DNA of 5,369 bases from an uncultured Clostridia bacterium (GTDB taxonomy: Bacteria > Bacillota > Clostridia > Saccharofermentanales > Saccharofermentanaceae), in NCBI GenBank assembly GCA_946545505.1, contig CAMNNN010000110.1, positions 1-5,369 of the forward strand, in the 5' to 3' direction. Positions 1-5,340 of this stretch are shown here, piece after piece. Under the pieces are notes generated by a model. It had not been told where the DNA came from. It ran no database searches and saw only the letters and a program-made list of their open reading frames with translations. The position numbers and the translations under genes are program-made. How positions within the stretch are numbered: position 1 is the stretch's first letter; each line of letters starts with the position of its first letter.

Positions 1-357
1 GAGCACTTCAAGGGTGCATATCCTTTCTGGCTCAATCCATTCCAGGTTGCCGTTGTTCCGATCAGAGAAGAGCATAATGAGTATGCCAAGAAGGTAGAGT
101 CAGCTTTGAAGGAAGCCGGTATCCGTGTTGAGGTTGATTACAGCGATATCAACATGAGAGACAAGATTAAGAGATTCAAGAATATGAAGGATCCTTATAT
201 CCTTGTCGTAGGCAATGAGGAAGCTGCTGCTGAGGAAGTATCCGTAAATGTCAGAGGCTCCAACCAGCAGGTAAGAAATGTTCCTCTTTCCAAGTTCATT
301 GAGAAGTGTAAGCAGCTTAATGCAGACAGAACTTTGGAGCTTCCTTCGGAATTCTGA
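1..357 (+). CDS. thrS: Threonyl-tRNA synthetase, C-terminal part (5' end outside window)
   Basis: This is the last 118 codons of a frame open from base 1, ending in TGA at 355-357. The protein charges tRNA-Thr with threonine in the cytoplasm. What remains is the class IIa anticodon-binding domain. It opens with the family signature G-A-Y-P-F-W-L-N-P-F-Q-V followed by V-V-P-I, then the helix H-N-E-Y-A-K-K-V, then G-I-R-V-E-V-D, R-D-K-I-K and P-Y-I-L-V-V-G-N-E-E. It closes with the V-N-V-R strand and a short acidic tail. These fit ThrRS better than the related ProRS or HisRS domains, because WLxPxQV followed by a VxVR strand is typical of ThrRS. The catalytic, editing and TGS domains lie upstream and cannot be checked, so any upstream T-box regulation is also out of sight. 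A hairpin with a T-run follows 50 bases after the stop. Confidence 0.93.
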   Translation, partial: EHFKGAYPFWLNPFQVAVVPIREEHNEYAKKVESALKEAGIRVEVDYSDINMRDKIKRFKNMKDPYILVVGNEEAAAEEVSVNVRGSNQQVRNVPLSKFIEKCKQLNADRTLELPSEF

Positions 358-361
358 TTTG

Positions 362-435
362 ACTATTAAAACAAACTGTTAAAACAACTTATACACAGTT
401 CTTCCTATGGGGTTTGTATGTTACTATTAACACAA
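362..435 (+). repeat. Three near-identical AT-rich 13-mers
   Basis: ACTATTAAAACAA at 362-374 is followed without a gap by ACTGTTAAAACAA at 375-387, with one mismatch. A third copy, ACTATTAACACAA, lies at 423-435 inside the loop and 3' arm of the terminator hairpin, again with one mismatch to the first. Between them a 6-bp inverted pair AACTGT/ACAGTT (374-379 and 395-400) could form a weak hairpin. The repeats could be protein-binding sites in the leader of the lar operon, or simple AT-rich chance repetition. Function is unknown. Confidence 0.5.
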
Positions 436-445
436 CCCCATTTTT
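407..445 (+). terminator. Intrinsic terminator after thrS, possibly an attenuator of the following operon
   Basis: ATGGGGTT at 407-414 pairs perfectly with AACCCCAT at 434-441. An inner helix of five pairs (419-423 with 428-432) closes on the loop CTAT at 424-427. The 3' arm runs directly into a T-run at 441-445. This is the classic shape of a factor-independent terminator and sits 50 bases beyond the thrS stop. Only six bases separate the T-run from the ribosome site of the next gene, so the hairpin also forms part of that gene's leader if transcription starts upstream of it. The structure was paired by eye; no folding energy was computed. Confidence 0.75.
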
Positions 446-463
446 ATTCAGGGAGGTCCTGTT

Positions 464-841
464 ATGGCATGTTTTCTTGTACCCGCGGCTGAAGCGGTCG
501 TTACGACTATTATTTCAAAGACGATCAAGAGTAAAGAGAACCCGGATGGCACATTAACTGTAGGCGGCAAGATTAAGTGGCTTAACAGCATGCTCTGGGG
601 CGGATCAGCCCTCCTGGCTTTTGAGCATTTATGGCATGGTGAGATCGTTCCATGGTTCCCGTTCCTTACATCAGCCGGAGATTCCGAAGCGATGTCTGAA
701 GTGCTTCATGAGATGTCTACAGTAGGAGTCACAATGGCTTTGCTTGTAACTTTTATTTGGGTAGGAATGGTTATAGTAACAGCAACAGTTGAGAAAAGAG
801 CGGTAAGTCCGGTATCCGATTCTGACGGAGGTACGGCATGA
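464..841 (+). CDS. Small membrane protein of unknown function, first gene of the lar operon
   Basis: This 125-residue protein is not recognised as a named family. It starts at ATG 464 behind a strong site, GGAGG at 452-456, with a seven-base spacer. Three hydrophobic stretches can be seen. The first, about residues 3-18, contains a Pro and a Glu. The second, about 40-57, carries W-G-G-S at 45-48 and leads into F-E-H-L-W-H-G-E at 53-60. The third, about 86-109, is strongly hydrophobic. Between the last two lie an aromatic, proline-containing turn (W-F-P-F) and H-E-M at 82-84. His55, His58, His82 and Glu54, Glu60, Glu83 cluster near predicted membrane edges and could bind metal, which is inference only. 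The tail is polar and acidic. The stop overlaps the next ATG by four bases (ATGA), and the chain of overlaps continues into larB, larC and larE, so a role linked to nickel-pincer cofactor synthesis or use is likely. Nickel uptake, lactate transport or membrane anchoring are all open. Confidence 0.85.
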   Translation: MACFLVPAAEAVVTTIISKTIKSKENPDGTLTVGGKIKWLNSMLWGGSALLAFEHLWHGEIVPWFPFLTSAGDSEAMSEVLHEMSTVGVTMALLVTFIWVGMVIVTATVEKRAVSPVSDSDGGTA

Positions 842-1152
842 CTCTCCTGATCACCGTATTTGCTGCGATTTTGACTACGGTAGTCTGGTATCTTAAGGAC
901 GGAAAGTCCGACATGTACATCGGTACTCTTGCACTAATGTACTGGGGGGCTTCCATCATGTGGTTCACAGATGCTGTTTTTGAGTTCATAGAACTTCGTG
1001 ATGAGTTCTTTGTTCCTGCCCGGGCAGATATGATTAATGACGCATTTCTCGGTTTCTGCGTTGTCGCATTAGGCCTTATAATCTGGCTTGTTATAGTTCT
1101 TATCAAAGACCCAAGGGGTGTTGTCAGAGCTGCCTTGGTAAAGAAGAGTTAA
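838..1152 (+). CDS. Second small membrane protein of unknown function, coupled to larB
   Basis: This 104-residue protein is not recognised as a named family. The start ATG 838 overlaps the preceding stop as ATGA and has its own GGAGG at 827-831 with a six-base spacer. There are three predicted membrane segments. The first, residues 1-19, begins at the initiator Met. The second, about 28-51, contains W-G-A-S at 36-39 and a stretch rich in Trp and Phe. The third, about 68-90, is very hydrophobic and ends in K-D. A charged loop, E-L-R-D-E at 52-56, joins the last two, and the C-terminus is basic. By the positive-inside rule the basic tail should be cytoplasmic. Size, three-helix plan and the W-G-x-S motif at the second helix match the preceding protein, suggesting a diverged duplicate and perhaps a heteromeric complex. 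Its stop TAA shares its last base with the larB start (TAATG), giving tight translational coupling. No enzyme motif is visible. Confidence 0.83.
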   Translation: MTLLITVFAAILTTVVWYLKDGKSDMYIGTLALMYWGASIMWFTDAVFEFIELRDEFFVPARADMINDAFLGFCVVALGLIIWLVIVLIKDPRGVVRAALVKKS

Positions 1153-1922
1153 TGAATACGGATACGAGGAAAATATTAGAAGCAGTAAAGGATGGCGCAT
1201 TATCGGTCGATGATGCGCTTCTTAAGTTGAAGACCAAGCCCTTTGAAGACTTGGGCTTTGCCAAAGTCGACTATCACAGGGAGATAAGACAGGGCCTGCC
1301 TGAAGTCATCTACGGTGCGGGAAAAACTCCGGAGCAGATAACAGGTATCCTTGAGTCCATGGCCGGGAACGGCATGGAAAGGGTTCTGATAACACGGATG
1401 TCACCTGATGCTTATGAAGCTGTCAGCAGGAGATTTAAACTGACCTATGACCCTCAGTCGAAAGTAGCGTATACGGGTTCATTACCCGAGCCTGACGGAA
1501 TAGGTACGATCGTTGTTGCCACAGGCGGTACATCAGATATACCGGTCGCCGAGGAAGCAGCATTGACCGCCGAGCTTACCGGCAACAAGGTTACGCGCCT
1601 TTATGATGTCGGTGTGGCAGGACTTCACAGACTTTTGTCGCATAAGGAAGCTATTATGAGCGCGAGTGTAATTATCGCGATTGCAGGTATGGAAGGGGCT
1701 CTGGCGAGTGTAGTCGGCGGCCTTGCGGATTGTCCGGTAATAGCTGTTCCGACAAGTGTCGGTTACGGTGCTTCTTTTGGCGGGATATCGGCGCTTTTGT
1801 CTATGCTTAATTCGTGCGCGAGCGGCGTGTCTGTTGTTAATATCGATAACGGCTTCGGTGCCGGTTACCTTGCAGGTATGATCAATCATATGGAGGCAAA
1901 GAATGAAGACACTGTATCTTGA
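1152..1922 (+). CDS. larB: LarB, pyridinium-3,5-biscarboxylic acid mononucleotide synthase
   Basis: LarB carries out the first step of nickel-pincer nucleotide synthesis: it carboxylates the pyridinium ring of nicotinic acid adenine dinucleotide and cleaves the phosphoanhydride, giving the biscarboxylated mononucleotide and AMP. The 256-residue length is normal. The N-terminal helical part (1-60) has the family's D-L-G-F-A-K-V-D and G-L-P-E-V-I-Y-G-x-G-K-T. The PurE-like domain (about 118-245) shows G-G-T-S-D-I-P-V-A-E-E-A, Y-D-V-G-V-A-G-L-H-R-L-L, A-G-M-E-G-A-L-A-S-V-V, P-T-S-V-G-Y-G-A-S-F-G-G and N-I-D-N-G-F-G-A-G. Cys222 in N-S-C-A-S-G matches the catalytic cysteine of the family, and Glu181 the conserved acid. 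G-G-T-S-D replaces the commoner A-G-T-S-D, a mild change. No good ribosome site precedes ATG 1152, so translation probably depends on re-initiation at the TAATG junction. The 3' end overlaps larC by 20 bases. Confidence 0.96.
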   Translation: MNTDTRKILEAVKDGALSVDDALLKLKTKPFEDLGFAKVDYHREIRQGLPEVIYGAGKTPEQITGILESMAGNGMERVLITRMSPDAYEAVSRRFKLTYDPQSKVAYTGSLPEPDGIGTIVVATGGTSDIPVAEEAALTAELTGNKVTRLYDVGVAGLHRLLSHKEAIMSASVIIAIAGMEGALASVVGGLADCPVIAVPTSVGYGASFGGISALLSMLNSCASGVSVVNIDNGFGAGYLAGMINHMEAKNEDTVS

Positions 1923-3108
1923 CTGCAGCATGGGTGCTGCCGGCGATATGCTCACAGCATCTCTTATAGAGCTTCTGCCTGACCCCGATGCTTTTATAGA
2001 TGAACTCAACTCACTTTCTATCCCCAACATTAAATATGTTAAGGAATCCTCCGTTAAGTGCGGTGTTAAGGGAACTCATATTTCGGTTCTGGTTGACGGA
2101 CATGAAGAAGACGAGCATATACATGAGCACTCCCATGACCATGAGCACGAAGGACATCATCACCATCATCACAGCGGTATGCATGATATAGAACACATAG
2201 TACACGGTCTTAAGATACCTACTATGGTTAAGCTCGATATTATGGCTGTATATAAACTCATCGCGGAAGCTGAGAGCACTGTTCACGGAGTTCCGGTGGA
2301 TCAGATCCATTTCCATGAAGTGGGAACTATGGATGCGGTTGCCGATGTAACTGCAGTATGTATGCTTATGCATGAACTCGATCCCGATGAAGTCGTCGTC
2401 TCGCCGGTTCATGTCGGAAGCGGACAGGTTAAATGTGCACACGGAATCCTTCCGGTTCCTGCTCCGGCTACTGCTCACATTCTCCGCGGCGTACCAGTCT
2501 ACGGAGGCAGCATTAAAGGCGAGTTGTGTACTCCCACGGGAGCGGCACTCCTTGTATACTTCGCAGACAGATTCGGCGAAATGCCCGTGATGCGTGTGAG
2601 TGCCATAGGCTGCGGTATGGGTACGAAGGACTTCGAGGCGGCGAATATGCTGCGCTCACTCCTGGGTGATACTGAAGGCCGTAAAGAGGGGATACTGGAA
2701 CTGTCGTGCAACGTCGACGACATGACTGCGGAGGACATCGCCTTTGCCGTGAATAAGCTTTTCGAGAAGGGTGCGAGAGAAGTGTTTACTGTTCCCGTCG
2801 GAATGAAGAAGTCCCGTCCGGGTACACTCATAAGCGTAATATGCACATATTCCGATAAAGAGACTATGGTGAGCACGTTGTTTAAGTACACGACTACCCT
2901 CGGTATCCGTGAGGTGAAGACAGACCGTTATGTTCTTGACCGCAGGATAGAGACTGTTGATACTCCTCTGGGCAAGGTTCGCCGTAAGATCTCCTCAGGT
3001 TACGGGGTGACTCGGACAAAGTATGAGCATGATGATCTCGAGGCCATTGCTGATGAGAAAGGTATCGGCATCGATGAAGTAAGGAAGCTTCTCGAAGATG
3101 CCGAATAA
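1903..3108 (+). CDS. larC: LarC, CTP-dependent nickel insertion protein, full-length single frame
   Basis: LarC places nickel into the bis-thiocarboxylated nucleotide to complete the nickel-pincer cofactor, using CTP (a cyclometallase). The 401-residue length fits the full-length family. Start ATG 1903 lies inside the larB end, with GGAGG at 1892-1896. The N-terminal part opens with L-D-C-S-M-G-A-A-G-D-M and continues with I-H-F-H-E-V-G-T-M-D-A-V-A-D, V-G-S-G and L-C-T-P-T-G-A-A-L-L. The C-terminal CTP-binding part (about 264-401) shows N-V-D-D-M-T-A-E-D and M-K-K-S-R-P-G. A His-rich insert at residues 67-98 has 15 histidines, including six in a row at 85-90, and probably binds or stores nickel. 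In Lactobacillus plantarum larC is split as C1/C2 and full-length protein needs a frameshift; here both parts are in one frame. It overlaps larE by 11 bases. Confidence 0.96.
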   Translation: MKTLYLDCSMGAAGDMLTASLIELLPDPDAFIDELNSLSIPNIKYVKESSVKCGVKGTHISVLVDGHEEDEHIHEHSHDHEHEGHHHHHHSGMHDIEHIVHGLKIPTMVKLDIMAVYKLIAEAESTVHGVPVDQIHFHEVGTMDAVADVTAVCMLMHELDPDEVVVSPVHVGSGQVKCAHGILPVPAPATAHILRGVPVYGGSIKGELCTPTGAALLVYFADRFGEMPVMRVSAIGCGMGTKDFEAANMLRSLLGDTEGRKEGILELSCNVDDMTAEDIAFAVNKLFEKGAREVFTVPVGMKKSRPGTLISVICTYSDKETMVSTLFKYTTTLGIREVKTDRYVLDRRIETVDTPLGKVRRKISSGYGVTRTKYEHDDLEAIADEKGIGIDEVRKLLEDAE

Positions 3109-3886
3109 GCAAGAACAGCTCGAGTCGATTCTTAAGGGCATCGGAAGTGCAGCCGTCGCTTTCTCTGCGGGCGTTGATTCCACTTATCTTCTGAAGACCG
3201 CGCATGACGTACTGGGAGATAATGCCCGGGCTGTCATTGTAAAGTCTCCGCTGATACCCGGAAGGGATATATCGGAGGCGGAGAAGTTTTGTGCGGAACA
3301 GGGAATCAAGCTTAATGTGATAGGGTATGATCCGCTGGGTTCGGAGGCTTTTACTATTAACCCGAAGGATCGCTGCTATGTATGTAAGAAGGCTATATTC
3401 AGCCTGATTATGGATGAAGCCCGGAAACTTGATCTGAATACTGTGATAGAGGGCACCAATGCCGACGATGTATTCGATTATCGTCCCGGAATGAAGGCAC
3501 TTGCTGAGCTTAATGTGAGAAGTCCTCTCAAGGAAGCGGGACTTACGAAGGCAGATATAAGGGAACTGTCACAGGCGGAAGGCCTCTCTACATGGGACAA
3601 GCCGTCTTTTGCCTGCCTCGCGACCAGAATACCATACGGAAATACGATCACGGCTGAAGTACTCTCCCGTATCGACAAGGCAGAAGAATTCCTGTACGGC
3701 TTAGGAATCAGGCAGTTCCGCGTAAGAAGCCACGGTGAGCTCGCGAGGATAGAAGTCCTGCCCGAAGAATTCGCTGTGCTTATAGAAGAGAATAAGCGAA
3801 CAGCCCTTACGGAATACTTCAAAAAGATCGGATATAAATATGTATCCCTGGATCTTACGGGTTACCGCACGGGAAGTATGAATTAA
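3098..3886 (+). CDS. larE: LarE, ATP-dependent pyridinium sulfurtransferase of NPN synthesis, three-cysteine type
   Basis: LarE adenylates the two carboxylates of the LarB product and turns them into thiocarboxylates. The 262-residue protein is of normal length. The PP-loop is A-F-S-A-G-V-D-S at 21-28, with Ala in place of the usual first Gly of SGGxDS, and leads into L-L-K. Family motifs follow: E-G-T-N-A-D-D with D-Y-R-P-G at 118-131, R-S-P-L-K-E-A-G at 141-148, F-A-C-L-A-T-R-I-P-Y-G at 171-181, and R-V-R-S-H-G-E-L-A-R-I-E-V at 208-220. Cys93, Cys96 (C-Y-V-C) and Cys173 give the three-cysteine pattern of LarE proteins that bind a [4Fe-4S] cluster, as in Thermotoga maritima. The Lactobacillus type keeps only the sacrificial cysteine. 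ATG 3098 lies inside larC, with AAGGAA at 3081-3086. The TAA stop overlaps the convergent peptidase stop. Confidence 0.95.
   Translation: MPNKQEQLESILKGIGSAAVAFSAGVDSTYLLKTAHDVLGDNARAVIVKSPLIPGRDISEAEKFCAEQGIKLNVIGYDPLGSEAFTINPKDRCYVCKKAIFSLIMDEARKLDLNTVIEGTNADDVFDYRPGMKALAELNVRSPLKEAGLTKADIRELSQAEGLSTWDKPSFACLATRIPYGNTITAEVLSRIDKAEEFLYGLGIRQFRVRSHGELARIEVLPEEFAVLIEENKRTALTEYFKKIGYKYVSLDLTGYRTGSMN
3883..3886. other. Shared TTAA palindrome: overlapping stops of two convergent genes
   Basis: TTAA supplies TAA for larE on the plus strand (3884-3886) and TAA for the peptidase on the minus strand (3885-3883). The two reading frames therefore overlap tail to tail by four bases, with no intergenic space and no hairpin-plus-T-run seen by eye on either side of the junction. 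Each transcript must end inside, or run through, the opposite coding region. Confidence 0.9.
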
Positions 3887-5181
3887 GACAATCCGGCTCT
3901 CTCGATATATTCTCTGATAACACTGATCCACTCGATGAAGTCACTTACCGCGACGCTCTCGTTAGCCTGGTGACACTGGTCTTCGTGCCAGGGAGCTTGA
4001 GGCCCGAAAGCGATGGTGTTGGGAATGTGACGGGCATATGTGCCTCCGCCGATGGCGATTGCTTCGGTGTATAGCTTACGGTACTCTTCCTTGAATCCCG
4101 TGAACTTATCCATATGAGACTCCCAGATTGATGTGAGTTTTCTGATTGAAGAGGAGTTCTTGTCTTTGTAGATTGATTCCATGGCGGAATCGATTTCCGC
4201 ATCCAGACCGTATCCGGATGCCTTGGCCTTAAGGGTATCGAAGGCTTCCTGCAAGCTGAATGTGAAGGGAACTCTGAAGTCGATTATAAGCGAGCATTCT
4301 TCTTCATCTGCTTTAAGGATACCTATATTGGAAGTAAGTGAACCTGATTCATCTGTGATCGAACATCCTGTGAAAGCAGGTCCGTCAAACTCTTTTACGA
4401 ACTTAAGTATAGGGTAATCTCCAAGATCATATCCGAAGGATTCGACTGCATCTGCGAGGAGCGCGATCGCATTGACCCCCTGCTCGGGTCTGGATGCATG
4501 GGCAGGCTTGCCGGTAACGAGGATCTCATCGGCATTTACAGTGCAGGAAGCTTTGGCAGGCACCATATTGGCCGCAGAGCCGCCACAGGCCGTGAAATCC
4601 GCGCAAGCAGCACCTGTTATCTTTACGTGGAGGATTCCTTTCTCGCAGTAGATAGCAGGGAACTCCGCATCAGGTGTGATTGAGAATTCCGGTACTTCGC
4701 CGTGCTCCGCATAGTATTCGACACATGAGCATGTGCGCTCTTCGTCAGTTCCGAGTATTAGCCTTACCCTGAAATCCTTAGGAGTCTTGCCCTCATCCAG
4801 AAGCTCCTTCATGGCGAAATAAGATGCAGCCGCAGGGCCCTTGTCATCGATGATTCCGCGTCCAGTCATGACCATGCCTCTGTCGGAACTCTCGTTAAAA
4901 GTGAGTGTGAAGGGATCTGAATTCCAGCCGTCGCCGGCAGGTACTACATCAAGGTGACAGATAATGCCGATAAGAGGCCCGCCGTCACCGAATTCCACCC
5001 ATCCCGCACGGTCACCCGTAACTCCTGTTCTGAAACCGGCTTTCGATGCTTCTGTTAAGAAAAAGTCCAAAGCCTGTCGTGAATCCTTGCCGTAAGGCGC
5101 ACCTTCTGAAGGCTCACCGCCTACTGATTTTACTGATATTAATTTGGTTAAAAAGTCTTTCTGATAAGAAGTAAGTTCCAT
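3883..5181 (-). CDS. pepV: M20-family metallodipeptidase, PepV/Sapep type
   Basis: This is a cytoplasmic dinuclear metal dipeptidase that cleaves dipeptides in peptide use or turnover. From the chosen start it has 432 residues, close to the PepV family. Metal and catalytic residues are all present in M20 order: His76 and Asp78 in H-L-D-V-V-P, Asp112 in G-R-G-I-I-D-D-K-G-P, catalytic Glu147 with ligand Glu148 in G-T-D-E-E-R, Asp171 in P-D-A-E-F-P, and His404 near the end in C-H-Q-A-N-E. The lid domain has H-A-S-R-P-E-Q-G-V-N, and G-G-G-T-Y-A-R supplies the usual substrate-binding Arg384. The frame extends to a TTG at 5190, but that codon abuts the ribosome site; ATG at 5181-5179 lies nine bases from AAAGG and is preferred. 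Exact substrate choice (PepV or Sapep-like Mn-dependent enzyme) cannot be told. The gene converges on larE and has no visible functional link to it. Confidence 0.93.
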   Translation of the reverse strand: MELTSYQKDFLTKLISVKSVGGEPSEGAPYGKDSRQALDFFLTEASKAGFRTGVTGDRAGWVEFGDGGPLIGIICHLDVVPAGDGWNSDPFTLTFNESSDRGMVMTGRGIIDDKGPAAASYFAMKELLDEGKTPKDFRVRLILGTDEERTCSCVEYYAEHGEVPEFSITPDAEFPAIYCEKGILHVKITGAACADFTACGGSAANMVPAKASCTVNADEILVTGKPAHASRPEQGVNAIALLADAVESFGYDLGDYPILKFVKEFDGPAFTGCSITDESGSLTSNIGILKADEEECSLIIDFRVPFTFSLQEAFDTLKAKASGYGLDAEIDSAMESIYKDKNSSSIRKLTSIWESHMDKFTGFKEEYRKLYTEAIAIGGGTYARHIPNTIAFGPQAPWHEDQCHQANESVAVSDFIEWISVIREYIERAGLS

Positions 5182-5190
5182 ATAAACCAA

Positions 5191-5197
5191 CCTTTCC
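5191..5197 (-). promoter_or_regulatory. Ribosome binding site of the M20 dipeptidase
   Basis: On the minus strand the bases read GGAAAGG and end nine bases before the ATG at 5181. The upstream TTG that lengthens the frame by three codons begins directly after this site, leaving no spacer. This decides for the ATG start. Confidence 0.65.
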
Positions 5198-5204
5198 AGA
5201 CATG

Positions 5205-5233
5205 ATAATAAAATAAAACTTGCCTGTTTCCAA
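5205..5233 (-). promoter_or_regulatory. Probable sigma-A-type promoter of the M20 dipeptidase
   Basis: On the minus strand a -35 box TTGGAA (5233-5228, four of six to TTGACA) is followed by exactly 17 bases and a -10 box TATTAT (5210-5205, five of six to TATAAT). The predicted start near 5198 gives a very short leader of about 17 bases that just contains the ribosome site. Spacing and position fit a monocistronic gene. The match was found by eye in AT-rich DNA, so chance is possible. Confidence 0.5.
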
Positions 5234-5245
5234 TCTATTTGTTAA

Positions 5246-5251
5246 TATACT
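5246..5251 (+). promoter_or_regulatory. Possible -10 box for the rightward gene
   Basis: TATACT matches the -10 consensus at five of six bases and lies about 95 bases before the rightward start codon. No good -35 box is seen at 16-18 bases; the best is TTGCCT at 5220-5225 with a 20-base spacer. If used, its -35 region would overlap that of the leftward dipeptidase promoter, making the two compete. Confidence 0.25.
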
Positions 5252-5266
5252 CGGGCATAAAAAACA

Positions 5267-5314
5267 CGTAAGACGAAAAATCTTTGTGCTTTCAGGGAAA
5301 GTTATGGTCTTACG
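5267..5314 (+). repeat. 8-bp perfect inverted repeat in the leader of the rightward gene
   Basis: CGTAAGAC at 5267-5274 is the exact reverse complement of GTCTTACG at 5307-5314, separated by 32 bases. The arms start 40 bases apart, near four helical turns, and lie between the possible promoter and the ribosome site at 5325. It could be a two-site operator or the closing stem of a leader RNA; a small internal pairing CTTT/AAAG (5282-5285 with 5298-5301) is possible. No T-run follows the 3' arm directly, so it is not a plain terminator. Confidence 0.5.
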
Positions 5315-5340
5315 GAAGAAAAACAAGGAGGATTATTTTT

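Noticed and set aside
106..357. A separate small gene starting at TTG 106
   Set aside because: The same frame is open from base 1 and matches the ThrRS anticodon-binding domain upstream of 106.
358..463. A replication origin (13-mers plus DnaA-box-like site)
   Set aside because: Only one box-like 9-mer is seen, the gap is about 100 bases, and no dnaA, dnaN or plasmid replication gene is present.
358..463. T-box or known riboswitch ahead of the lar operon
   Set aside because: No T-box core (the conserved AGGGUGGNACCGCG) or known riboswitch consensus is visible, and the leader is too short.
1533..2030. 165-residue minus-strand frame opposite larB/larC
   Set aside because: It is antisense to the conserved LarB catalytic region, with no recognisable domain or ribosome site.
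2011..2478. 155-residue minus-strand frame opposite larC
   Set aside because: It is the mirror of a strongly conserved coding region (Met/Val runs are reverse-complemented His codons), has no family motif, and lies wholly inside larC.
5179..5190. TTG start at 5190 for the M20 dipeptidase
   Set aside because: It leaves no spacer after the AAAGG site; the ATG at 5181 has a nine-base spacer.
5114..5326. 70-residue minus-strand frame over the dipeptidase start and intergenic region
   Set aside because: It overlaps the well-supported dipeptidase start in another frame and spans the promoter; no family likeness.
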